Shown here: in pieces, positions 1 to 5,012 of the stretch
Position numbering within the stretch: position 1 is the stretch's first letter
How the letters are laid out: each line of letters opens with the position of its first letter
Assembly (NCBI GenBank): GCA_016871655.1
Contig: VHCR01000128.1
Span: 1-5,012, forward strand
Direction of reading: 5' to 3'
Length of the DNA stretch: 5,012 bases
Source of the DNA: Verrucomicrobiota bacterium
Lineage (GTDB): Bacteria > Verrucomicrobiota > Verrucomicrobiia > Chthoniobacterales > UBA6821
The notes under the pieces: generated by a model
The model's database searches: none
What the model was told of the DNA's origin: nothing
What the model saw: the letters and a program-made list of their open reading frames with translations, nothing else
Made by a program: the position numbers and the translations under genes

Positions 1-2
1 CT

Positions 3-131
3 CTTTCCGTATTGTTTGTGACATTGGCATCCTTCTTGGTTGCCGGTGTCATCCTTTATGAGTCAACGTCTTATTTTTACCTACTTGATTTTCCCGCCTC
101 GGGTGTCAAAACTTATGAGGCAACAGGCTAG
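3..131 (+). CDS. C-terminal end of an unidentified protein with a membrane segment (5' end outside window)
   Basis: An open frame enters from the left edge (first full codon at base 3) and ends at TAG 129-131, giving 42 residues. The start is strongly hydrophobic (LSVLFVTLASFLVAGVILY), consistent with one transmembrane helix, followed by a short aromatic and polar tail (about 23 residues, ending EATG). The other two plus frames stop early (TGA at 19-21 and 58-60), and all three minus frames carry stops here, so this is the only plausible coding frame. It runs convergently towards the sugar-nucleotide gene, with an 84-bp gap. No family can be named from so short a piece. It could be the tail of a membrane protein, or a chance open frame. 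Confidence 0.4.
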   Translation, partial: LSVLFVTLASFLVAGVILYESTSYFYLLDFPASGVKTYEATG

Positions 132-200
132 TTTTTAGCAGATTTTTTTGAGCCTTGCTTTAATTGGTCGGGTTTTTATAACCTTTTGCATCTACGATAC

Positions 201-217
201 GAGGCACTGTCAGCCTC
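201..217. other. Small hairpin at the end of the UDP-glucuronate decarboxylase gene
   Basis: GAGGC (201-205) and GCCTC (213-217) form a 5-bp stem around a 7-nt loop. It overlaps the stop codon of the minus-strand gene (TGA, complement of 216-218) and lies between two convergent genes, where a bidirectional terminator would be expected. Neither strand has a T-run directly after the stem, so I do not call it an intrinsic terminator. The T7 run at 143-149 follows only a weak 4-bp stem (GCTA 127-130 / TAGC 136-139). Confidence 0.3.
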
Positions 218-1169
218 ATACCCTCGACCGAAAGTAATCGATCGTCTTAACGATTCCTTCTTCGAAATCAACTTTTGGTTCCCATTTTAAAATGGTTTTG
301 GCGCGTGTGATGTCGGGCTGACGGACTTTAGGGTCGTCAACGGGGAGCGGCTTGAAATCAAGGCTGGAGCTGGCGCCCGTGAGTTTTAAAATCTCTTCAC
401 CGAATTGGCGAATGGTCATTTCGCGAGGGTTGCCGATGTTTACAGGAGAATGATAGTCGCTCATCATCAAGCGAAAAATTCCGTCAATGAGATCAGAAAC
501 ATAACAAAAGCTCCGTGTCTGGCTTCCATCACCAAAAATAGTGAGTGGCTGATTTGTTAAGGCTTGTCCAATAAAAGCAGGAACGACACGTCCGTCGCGC
601 AGGCGCATGCGAGGACCGTAGGTATTAAAAATGCGGACAATCTTCGTATCCATTTTGTGAAACGTGTGATAGGCCATCGTGATGGCTTCGGCAAAACGTT
701 TCGCCTCATCATAGACGCCTCGCGGTCCCACGGGGTTAACGTTGCCCCAGTAATCTTCTGTCTGCGGATGAATTAATGGATCGCCATAGGTCTCCGAGGT
801 CGATGCTAACAAGAACGCAGCTCCTTTTTCACGAGCAAGACCAAGGGCATTGTGAGTTCCGAGAGAGCCAACTTTGAGTGTTGGAATTGGCAGTTCAAGA
901 TAATCGATCGGGCTTGCAGGACTTGCGAAGTGCCAGACGTAATCAACTTTTCCAGGAATAAAAATATACTCTGTGACATCTTGACGGATGAATTTGAAAG
1001 AATTATTTCCAGCCAAATGTTCTAAGTTGAGCGGGCTTCCGGTAATAAAATTATCAACAGCAATGACGAAGTGGCCTTCTTTTAAAAGACGATCTGTGAG
1101 GTGAGAACCGAGGAAACCGGCACCTCCTGTGACGACGCTAATGGGTTGGTGGGATAAATTTTTTTTCAT
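216..1169 (-). CDS. uxs: UDP-glucuronate decarboxylase (UDP-xylose synthase), SDR superfamily
   Basis: The 317-residue cytosolic enzyme is predicted to convert UDP-glucuronate to UDP-xylose using tightly bound NAD+, supplying xylose or derived sugars for surface glycans. The Rossmann dinucleotide-binding motif [10 protein letters not shown] is at residues 15-24, with the acidic D39 at the end of beta-2. HFASPASP is at 80-87, and STSE (123-126) with Y153-x3-K157 provide the SDR catalytic set. The UXS-type signatures [11 protein letters not shown] (148-158), [10 protein letters not shown] (179-188) and DGRVV (192-196) separate it from dTDP-glucose dehydratases and UDP-galactose epimerases, as does [11 protein letters not shown] (217-227). 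The length fits soluble bacterial UXS, and there is no membrane anchor. The ATG at 1167-1169 is the natural start: an in-frame TAG lies 12 bases upstream and the next Met is residue 165. No good ribosome-binding site is visible. It faces away from the next gene across a 281-bp divergent region. Position 127 is Thr where many homologues have Val (from memory). The symbol is the family name. Confidence 0.93.
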   Translation of the reverse strand: MKKNLSHQPISVVTGGAGFLGSHLTDRLLKEGHFVIAVDNFITGSPLNLEHLAGNNSFKFIRQDVTEYIFIPGKVDYVWHFASPASPIDYLELPIPTLKVGSLGTHNALGLAREKGAAFLLASTSETYGDPLIHPQTEDYWGNVNPVGPRGVYDEAKRFAEAITMAYHTFHKMDTKIVRIFNTYGPRMRLRDGRVVPAFIGQALTNQPLTIFGDGSQTRSFCYVSDLIDGIFRLMMSDYHSPVNIGNPREMTIRQFGEEILKLTGASSSLDFKPLPVDDPKVRQPDITRAKTILKWEPKVDFEEGIVKTIDYFRSRV

Positions 1170-1235
1170 GTGAGATAAAGTCTACCATGTTAACCCAGAT
1201 ATTTCATGCCTTTTCTTCTAGGGCTTGCGAGAGAC

Positions 1236-1252
1236 TGATGTATACTGTATCA
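1236..1252 (+). promoter_or_regulatory. Candidate -10 promoter element within a TGAT-N9-ATCA dyad
   Basis: TATACT at 1241-1246 matches the bacterial -10 consensus at five of six bases and would start transcription near 1253, just before the hairpin pair at 1258-1347. It sits inside an imperfect dyad, TGAT (1236-1239) / ATCA (1249-1252), and overlaps the perfect palindrome GTATAC (1240-1245), which could be an operator. No good -35 lies 17 bases upstream, so the call rests on the -10 and the position. The divergent region must also hold the promoter of the minus-strand gene, which I could not place. Confidence 0.3.
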
Positions 1253-1257
1253 CGGTA

Positions 1258-1347
1258 GGATTGCTCCTCGGGCGGTATGAAGATACAGCCGTCGTCGCAA
1301 TCCGTCGCCTTTCTTGCCTACATCAGGCTGCGCGGCGCCTCGCGACG
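1258..1347 (+). other. Two consecutive GC-rich hairpins in the cyclase-homologue leader region
   Basis: Hairpin A pairs GGATTGC (1258-1264) with GCAATCC (1297-1303). After an internal loop, GGC (1271-1273) pairs with GCC (1288-1290) and GTAT (1275-1278) with ATAC (1283-1286), closing a GAAG loop. Hairpin B pairs CGTCGC (1303-1308) with GCGACG (1342-1347). Inside B, AGGC (1325-1328) can pair either with GCCT at 1316-1319 or with GCCT at 1337-1340, giving mutually exclusive folds. CCTAC (1317-1321) can also pair back to GTAGG (1255-1259), competing with hairpin A. The tract is much richer in GC than its flanks. It could be a structured 5' leader, a small RNA or a dispersed repeat. It matches no riboswitch, SRP RNA, 6S or RNase P signature that I recognise. 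No T-run follows. Strand is inferred from the candidate promoter. Confidence 0.4.
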
Positions 1348-1419
1348 AAATAGCATCAAATATCCGGATTAAACTTAAAAATCAGGATGAAAATAAAAAA
1401 ATGGATTTGCTTTTTCACT

Positions 1420-1439
1420 CTTCAACCTTCAGCCTTCAG
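1420..1439 (+). repeat. CTTCAGCC-type heptamer repeat, upstream inverted copy
   Basis: CTTCAACCTTCAGCCTTCAG is built from imperfect 7-bp units; its complement reads CTGAAGG, CTGAAGG, TTGAAG. It lies just before the start of the cyclase-homologue gene. Its reverse complement matches 2730-2749, just after the same gene, at 17 of 20 positions, so the gene is bracketed by an inverted repeat. Short repeats of this kind are dispersed between genes in some bacterial genomes; that statement is from general knowledge. Confidence 0.6.
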
Positions 1440-1450
1440 TTTATTGTTAC

Positions 1451-2728
1451 ATGAAAAATTTTAAAGCCGCACTTTTATTAGGAATTTTTTCCGGTGCTGT
1501 GGTTTGGATGGTCGTGCTGGCAGGATATTTTCAACCGCTTGATTTTGTTTGGGAAAAAATTTTTCATTTTCCTTTAATGAAATGGGAGGGAAATGAATGG
1601 ATCCAAGGCGTGATGTTGATTTTTATTTCTTGGCTGACAGTTTGGGTGAATATTCATCTCCTCTTCCGCCGCGAGAGGATCATCCTCTTTTTTTTCACAG
1701 CTCTTCTTTTTTTTACAGGAAGTTTGGTGCTTGGGCTTTATCACCTCTCGATCAGCCCGCTGCCTGCGATTGCGGCGCTAGTCTTGAGTTATTTTTTTTC
1801 GCTAGGGTTTTTAAAAACAGCTGTTGGCTCTCGCTATCCGCGTCTTCAATTTTTATTTGAGGGTCGCCTCAATCACTCCTCGTTACAACAACTAGTCAAT
1901 GGAGAGAGCGCGATAGAATTTTTAGGAGAACGCAAAGAAGGGAGCTTATTGGTCTGCTCGCTCAATAATAATGCTGAGTTGATGGAATTGTTAAAGCCTG
2001 AAGACTACGTCGCAATAACGAACCTCTATTTGCAAACGGCCTCTGATTTTCTTGTGGAAGTTGGCGGTTATCTTGAGGAGTGCTCTGGAGAGAGCCTGCG
2101 CGTCGTTTTTGGAGCGCCGCTTCGAACAGGAGGCCCCTGGAATCATGGAGTTAAGGCCGTGAGAGCAGCTTACGATCTGATGTTACGTCTTGATGAACTC
2201 AACTATCAATGCGATCTCCGCTGGCAGCAGCGACTCGATGTTCGCATCGGGATTAATTCTGGAGAAATGGTTGTCGGAAAATTTGGAGGCTCGCGACTTA
2301 ATCATTATAGCGTTGCCGGACCTGTGGTGGAGTTTGCAGAATATTTGAGCGCAGCCTGTCGCCATTATGGATGTCGCATGTTGGTAGGGCCTGTAACCTA
2401 TGCTATGGCAGAAACGGCAATCGAATTTCGACCGATTGACCTTTTGCAACGAAAAGGATTGCGCCGGCGTGTTGAGTTGTATGAAGCTCTAGCGCCTAAG
2501 CAGGCTCTCTCAGCGGAACGGGAGCGGAGTCGCAATCTTTTTTGGCGTGGTGTGATTTTTTTCCGAGAGCAAGAATGGGAGAAAGCAGTGGAGGCTTTTA
2601 CTGCAGCCCGGATTCTTGGAATTCCTGACAAAGCACTTGATCTCTATCTCGAGCGGATCGACCGTGCACGCCGCAATGTTGATGAATTGAGCCCTGAGCA
2701 GGTGATTTTAACCGAAGCGTTGAATTAG
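1451..2728 (+). CDS. Membrane-anchored class III adenylate/guanylate cyclase homologue, probably catalytically inactive, with TPR-like tail
   Basis: The protein has 425 residues. Four hydrophobic segments (about 7-27, 51-72, 76-98 and 103-125) form a membrane anchor. From about 128 a linker leads into a class III cyclase homology domain (about 163-346), which keeps the fold signatures VVFGAP (218-223), GINSGEMVVG (267-276) and HYSVAG (285-290). Aligned by eye to active enzymes, the catalytic positions are all changed: metal Asp1 to S170, substrate Lys to E210, metal Asp2 to E214, the purine-specifying Asp to P291, and the transition-state Asn and Arg to E294 and Y298. Residues 363-405 resemble one TPR (WRGVIFFREQEWEKAVEAF, then AARILG), as in the tails of many CHASE2-type bacterial cyclases, but the extracellular CHASE2 sensor is missing; only about 23 residues lie between helices 1 and 2. 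A regulatory or scaffolding pseudo-cyclase is my inference. The frame is intact, so this is not simple decay. ATG 1451 lacks a Shine-Dalgarno sequence. Cyclase-fold membership is confident; inactivity is likely. Confidence 0.85.
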   Translation: MKNFKAALLLGIFSGAVVWMVVLAGYFQPLDFVWEKIFHFPLMKWEGNEWIQGVMLIFISWLTVWVNIHLLFRRERIILFFFTALLFFTGSLVLGLYHLSISPLPAIAALVLSYFFSLGFLKTAVGSRYPRLQFLFEGRLNHSSLQQLVNGESAIEFLGERKEGSLLVCSLNNNAELMELLKPEDYVAITNLYLQTASDFLVEVGGYLEECSGESLRVVFGAPLRTGGPWNHGVKAVRAAYDLMLRLDELNYQCDLRWQQRLDVRIGINSGEMVVGKFGGSRLNHYSVAGPVVEFAEYLSAACRHYGCRMLVGPVTYAMAETAIEFRPIDLLQRKGLRRRVELYEALAPKQALSAERERSRNLFWRGVIFFREQEWEKAVEAFTAARILGIPDKALDLYLERIDRARRNVDELSPEQVILTEALN

Positions 2729-2759
2729 GCTGAAGGCTAAATGCTGAAGACTGAAGGTC
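2729..2759 (+). repeat. GGCTGAA heptamer repeat, downstream inverted copy
   Basis: Directly after the TAG of the cyclase-homologue gene come imperfect 7-bp units: GGCTGAA, GGCTAAA, TGCTGAA, GACTGAA, then GGT. Positions 2730-2749 are the inverted counterpart of 1420-1439 (17 of 20 matches). Apart from this repeat, the rest of the 147-bp gap before recR is AT-rich, and I see no terminator or clear promoter in it. Confidence 0.6.
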
Positions 2760-2875
2760 TTTTATAAAGTGACAATTTGTTTTTAAAAATGGAAAATAAT
2801 GACGAATGCTAACAATGATGAAATTAAATTTTAATAATCCCTCATTAGGGCTTTTGGCCTTCCGCCTTGCTTCCC

Positions 2876-3478
2876 ATGCTCGACTACCCTGAATCGTTTC
2901 GCGAATTGATAAAACAACTCCGCCGTCTCCCTGGTATTGGGCCTCGTAGTGCAGAACGGATTGCTCTTTGGATGTTGCAGTCGCCGCGTGCTCGTCCCGA
3001 AGAATTCGCAACGACTATTACGCGTGCTGTACAGCATTTGAAAAATTGTCGTCTCTGTGGATTTTTTTCAGAACAAGAAATTTGTCTGCTCTGCAGCGAT
3101 CCTGAGCGTCTCGGAAAAGAATTGTGCGTTGTCGAAATGGCAACTGATATTTTGCCTCTCGAACGGGCAGGGGCCTTCCAAGGTCGTTACCATGCGCTTG
3201 GTGGCAAGCTCTCGCCGCTGGATGGCATCGGTCCTGAGCAACTTAGGATTGGAGAACTTTTGCAACGCATCGACGCAGAGCAACCTTCCGAAATTATTTT
3301 AGCCCTTGGCGCGGATGTCGAGGGAGAAGCAACGGCTCATTATCTCGCTGAGATGATTGCGCCAAAAGGTATCAAGCTGACACGTCTCGCGCAAGGTCTC
3401 CCAGCGGGGGGGGGCATTGAGCATGCTGATCCCATCACATTGCAGCGGGCGTTACTAAATAGGAGAACGTACTCTTGA
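2876..3478 (+). CDS. recR: Recombination mediator protein RecR
   Basis: RecR works with RecO, and in many bacteria RecF, to load RecA onto SSB-coated single-stranded DNA at gaps and stalled forks; it forms a ring-shaped clamp. The 200-residue length is typical. The N-terminal helix-hairpin-helix contains LPGIGPRSAERIA (18-30). The C4 zinc finger is C58-x2-C61-x8-C70-x2-C73. The Toprim domain follows, with VVE (85-87) and VEGEAT (148-153), then the conserved C-terminal GLPAGG...EHAD (174-185). The start is ATG 2876, giving MLDYPESF, which fits the family's usual short N-terminus; TTG at 2867 is in frame but would only add three residues. No ribosome-binding site is evident. Nine consecutive G at 3406-3414 encode part of A177-G180 in frame. 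Family members usually read GLPVGGDLEYAD here, so Gly180 replaces Asp. The usual dnaX/YbaB neighbours are absent within the window. Confidence 0.95.
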   Translation: MLDYPESFRELIKQLRRLPGIGPRSAERIALWMLQSPRARPEEFATTITRAVQHLKNCRLCGFFSEQEICLLCSDPERLGKELCVVEMATDILPLERAGAFQGRYHALGGKLSPLDGIGPEQLRIGELLQRIDAEQPSEIILALGADVEGEATAHYLAEMIAPKGIKLTRLAQGLPAGGGIEHADPITLQRALLNRRTYS

Positions 3479-3592
3479 ACCTAAAAACGTGAATGAAAAT
3501 GAGAAAGGTTGCGTAAGGAGTTTGATTTAAAAATGGTTGTAATAAGGCCGTGGCTCAATTGATGAAGAGAAAACAGATCTTGCTTCGCTACA

Positions 3593-3685
3593 AGTTTGGG
3601 TTTGTAGTTTGAGTTTGAGTCATCTAGGCTTGGCTTTATTAATGGCGCGAAGCGCGAAATTAAATTCAAACTACAACCCCAAACT
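3593..3685. repeat. 24-bp inverted repeat forming a large stem-loop between recR and lipA
   Basis: AGTTTGGGTTTGTAGTTTGA plus GTTT (3593-3616) is the inverted counterpart of 3662-3685, with two mismatches in 24, one of which would be a G-T wobble. The 45-bp loop holds a smaller perfect hairpin, GCGC (3645-3648) GAA GCGC (3652-3655). The remainder of the 263-bp spacer (3479-3741) is AT-rich with no credible gene. No T-run follows the right arm, so it is not an obvious intrinsic terminator, although it follows recR by about 115 bases. A dispersed palindromic repeat or structured RNA are the alternatives. Confidence 0.6.
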
Positions 3686-3701
3686 CTCGGCTGAGCAGTT
3701 T

Positions 3702-3730
3702 TTATCAGCGAAATTTTATTTTTCTATTCT
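3702..3730 (+). promoter_or_regulatory. Weak candidate promoter for lipA
   Basis: TTATCA (3702-3707) and TATTCT (3725-3730) are separated by 17 bases, each matching the sigma-70 hexamers at four of six positions. Transcription would begin about five bases before the lipA ATG, giving an almost leaderless message; this would fit the lack of a Shine-Dalgarno sequence. The -35 overlaps a small hairpin, GCTGA (3690-3694) / TCAGC (3705-3709). In AT-rich DNA such matches arise easily by chance. Confidence 0.25.
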
Positions 3731-3741
3731 ATTCAGAATTT

Positions 3742-4656
3742 ATGCTCCTAGCTAAAATTGATCCCTCCCTCCATCAGGAAAAAAAACCTGACTGGATTAA
3801 AGTTCGACTTCCTTCTAATCCCGTTTTCTTTTCGACTAAAGCTCTGATTTCGGATTTGCGACTTCACACTGTTTGTGAAAGTGCACAATGTCCCAATCGC
3901 TGGGAATGTTGGAGTGGTGGAACGGCAACATTTATGATTGCAGGAGATCGCTGTACTCGTGCGTGTGGATTTTGTGCGGTCGATACAGCGAAGCCTTTTC
4001 CGTTGGAAGAGGATGAACCTCAGCGTGTGGCCGAGGCCATTCGTCGAATGAAACTGAAGCACGTTGTGATCACAGCGGTTGCACGCGACGATGTCAAGGA
4101 TGGTGGTGCGCTTCATTTTGCAAAAACAATTGAAGCGATTCGTAAGATGGACCCGACGATCACGATTGAAATTTTAACGCCAGACTTCAACGGTAAGGCA
4201 GCTTCTCTCCAAACTGTTGTTGATGCACGACCGCATATTTTTAATCACAATTTGGAAACGGTTGAACGTCTCACGCCATTAGTCCGCTCACGCGCCAAGT
4301 ATCGGTTGTCTCTCGATTTTTTAAAACGAGCTCGCGAACTTGCTGAGATTGCAGGATGGAAGATGTCAACGAAGAGCGGTTTGATGCTCGGCCTTGGAGA
4401 GAGCGAAGAAGAAATTTTTCAAGCGATGGATGACTTGCGTGAAGCCGATGTCACCGTCTTAACACTTGGTCAATACTTGCGTCCAACCCCACAGCATTTG
4501 CCGGTGGTCGAGTACATCAAACCAGAAACTTTTGACCTCTACGGCGAAATCGCACGTCGTAAAGGATTTTCTTTTGTTGCGAGTGGACCTTTAGTCCGCA
4601 GCTCTTATCATGCAGCCGATTTTAATCCTAATGCATTATATACCCATGACGTTTGA
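3742..4656 (+). CDS. lipA: Lipoyl synthase (radical SAM)
   Basis: LipA inserts two sulfur atoms at C6 and C8 of the protein-bound octanoyl group, making the lipoyl cofactor of pyruvate and 2-oxoglutarate dehydrogenases and the glycine cleavage H protein. The 304 residues contain both iron-sulfur sites: the sacrificial auxiliary cluster C45-x4-C50-x5-C56, completed by a serine of the C-terminal RSSY (286-289), and the radical-SAM cluster C71-x3-C75-x2-C78. Other family blocks are DWIKVRLPS (17-25), GTATFMI (60-66), ARDDVKDGGA (114-123), HIFNHNLETV (165-174), KSGLMLGLGE (211-220) and QYLRPTP.HLPV (244-255). No key residue is missing. The start at ATG 3742 leaves a normal short N-terminus before the KPDWIK block. 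The last residues (YTHDV) and the stop lie inside the left arm of a 28-bp inverted repeat. No lipB is visible in the window, so the octanoyl donor route is unknown. Confidence 0.97.
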   Translation: MLLAKIDPSLHQEKKPDWIKVRLPSNPVFFSTKALISDLRLHTVCESAQCPNRWECWSGGTATFMIAGDRCTRACGFCAVDTAKPFPLEEDEPQRVAEAIRRMKLKHVVITAVARDDVKDGGALHFAKTIEAIRKMDPTITIEILTPDFNGKAASLQTVVDARPHIFNHNLETVERLTPLVRSRAKYRLSLDFLKRARELAEIAGWKMSTKSGLMLGLGESEEEIFQAMDDLREADVTVLTLGQYLRPTPQHLPVVEYIKPETFDLYGEIARRKGFSFVASGPLVRSSYHAADFNPNALYTHDV

Positions 4657-4800
4657 ATTTTAGGAATTTCTACTGGTTATTTTTAGCGCTAGCAGCGTTG
4701 TCATCGCTACTGTTAGCTCGGTAGCAGGACGCTCTGACGCCTTGCCAGCCCCAAAAATTCCTGCGTATAATTTTCCTAAAATTCAAACCTCATGGGTATA
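4639..4800. repeat. 28-bp near-perfect inverted repeat overlapping the 3' end of lipA
   Basis: The left arm 4639-4666 begins TATACCCATGACG and continues TTTGAATTTTAGGAA. The right arm 4773-4800 is its reverse complement at 27 of 28 positions; the only difference is at 4650 versus 4789. The left arm includes the lipA codons for YTHDV and the TGA; read on the minus strand, the right arm gives YTHEV and the same TGA. The 106-bp interior is itself structured: GCTA (4688-4691) / TAGC (4714-4717) enclose AGCG (4694-4697) / CGCT (4705-4708), and GGAATTT (4663-4669) can alternatively pair with AAATTCC (4755-4761). No T-run follows, so ordinary intrinsic termination is doubtful. It could be a palindromic or MITE-like insertion that rewrote the lipA terminus, a structured 3' UTR, or an inverted duplication. 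Confidence 0.75.
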
Positions 4801-4916
4801 AATTCTACTGCTGTAGCTCAGGACTGCGTCACGTCGGTGTTCGCGTCATCGAGTATTTTTATAGACACTCCTCGATGCGCCGTCGTTCCTTGTCCTGCAT
4901 CTGCATCAGCGAATTT
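4800..4916. repeat. Second long imperfect hairpin abutting the lipA inverted repeat
   Basis: Nested complementary blocks span the whole tract: AAATTC (4800-4805) / GAATTT (4911-4916), GCTG (4810-4813) / CAGC (4907-4910), CAGGAC (4819-4824) / GTCCTG (4892-4897), and GCG-T-CATCGAG (4843-4853) / CTCGATGCGC (4871-4880), with an AT-rich apical loop at 4854-4870. The nesting is ordered and its outer ends are symmetric, which is hard to explain by chance. It starts on the last base of the preceding repeat and ends 23 bases before the next start codon. It could be a structured RNA, a non-autonomous element or a paired unit with its neighbour. No gene is credible in 4657-4939. Confidence 0.6.
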
Positions 4917-4939
4917 CTAAGGCACTAGGTAAAATTTTT

Positions 4940-5012
4940 ATGAAAACGCTTAAAAAATCTTCTGCATTACCAGCTGCCTGGTTGATTGTTGCCTTGGCTG
5001 GGACCGCGCTGC
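4940..5012 (+). CDS. N-terminal start of an unidentified protein with a hydrophobic leader (3' end outside window)
   Basis: ATG 4940 opens 24 codons to the window edge. The lysine-rich start MKTLKKSS is followed by the hydrophobic ALPAAWLIVALAGTAL, typical of a signal peptide or first transmembrane helix, so the product is probably membrane-bound or exported. AGGT at 4927-4930, nine bases before the ATG, is the best Shine-Dalgarno-like sequence in the window, though weak. The frame is open upstream to TAG 4862-4864, but no ATG lies in between. The family cannot be named from this fragment. Confidence 0.6.
   Translation, partial: MKTLKKSSALPAAWLIVALAGTAL

Noticed and set aside
1387..1464. A 25-codon ORF (ATG after AGG) overlapping the start of the cyclase homologue, possibly a leader peptide
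   Set aside because: Much of it (LQPSAFS) is simply the translation of the heptamer repeat, and the rest is low-complexity AT-rich sequence. No independent support.
2867..2875. TTG start for recR three codons upstream
   Set aside because: The ATG at 2876 gives the usual short RecR N-terminus, and the TTG has no ribosome-binding site to favour it.
2598..3011. A 137-codon minus-strand frame across the cyclase/recR junction
   Set aside because: It overlaps two well-supported genes antisense, includes the repeat-derived SAFSLQP peptide, and shows no domain.
3481..3669. A 62-codon minus-strand frame in the recR-lipA spacer
   Set aside because: It begins with TTG inside the inverted repeat, has no family resemblance, and its composition follows the palindrome.
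3748..4116. A 122-codon minus-strand frame inside lipA
   Set aside because: Shadow of the unambiguous lipA frame; its Cys-rich look arises from the complement of conserved lipA codons.
4639..4800. Intrinsic terminator of lipA
   Set aside because: The stem is long, but the arms are 106 bases apart and no U-run follows the right arm.
4639..4916. CRISPR array or insertion sequence
   Set aside because: There are no regularly spaced direct repeats, no transposase frame, and no clear target-site duplication flanking the tract.

Overview
This is a 5 kb stretch of bacterial chromosome. It carries four complete genes, the ends of two more, and intergenic DNA unusually rich in inverted repeats and hairpins. 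G+C looks mid-range (judged by eye, not counted). The four recognisable proteins (UDP-glucuronate decarboxylase, a class III cyclase-fold membrane protein, RecR and lipoyl synthase) are clearly bacterial but do not fix a phylum. None of the four complete genes has a convincing Shine-Dalgarno sequence, and short CTTCAGCCTTCAG-type heptamer repeats lie between genes. Both traits fit several poorly cultured lineages, so I leave the taxonomy open.

Layout. 3-131 (+): the last 42 codons of an unidentified protein with a membrane segment. 216-1169 (-): UDP-glucuronate decarboxylase (UDP-xylose synthase), convergent with that fragment. 1170-1450: a divergent intergenic region with a candidate promoter followed by two consecutive GC-rich hairpins. 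1451-2728 (+): a four-helix membrane protein with a class III cyclase homology domain and a C-terminal TPR-like segment, in which every classical catalytic position appears substituted. Inverted copies of a 7-bp-unit repeat flank it. 2876-3478 (+): recR, with an in-frame run of nine G near its 3' end. 3479-3741: an intergenic region with a 24-bp inverted repeat. 3742-4656 (+): lipA. 4639-4800: a 28-bp inverted repeat (27/28) whose left arm is the last codons and stop of lipA. 4800-4916: a second long imperfect hairpin directly abutting the first. 4940-5012 (+): the first 24 codons of a protein with an N-terminal hydrophobic segment.

The genes do not form an obvious pathway. They belong to nucleotide-sugar synthesis (exopolysaccharide, LPS or glycan), a probable signalling scaffold, recombinational repair and lipoate biosynthesis. 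The spacers of 147 to 280 bp, each with its own structure or repeat, suggest separate transcription units rather than one operon. The two most interesting items are the apparently catalytically dead cyclase homologue and the nested inverted-repeat tract that begins inside lipA and runs to within about 24 bp of the next gene.
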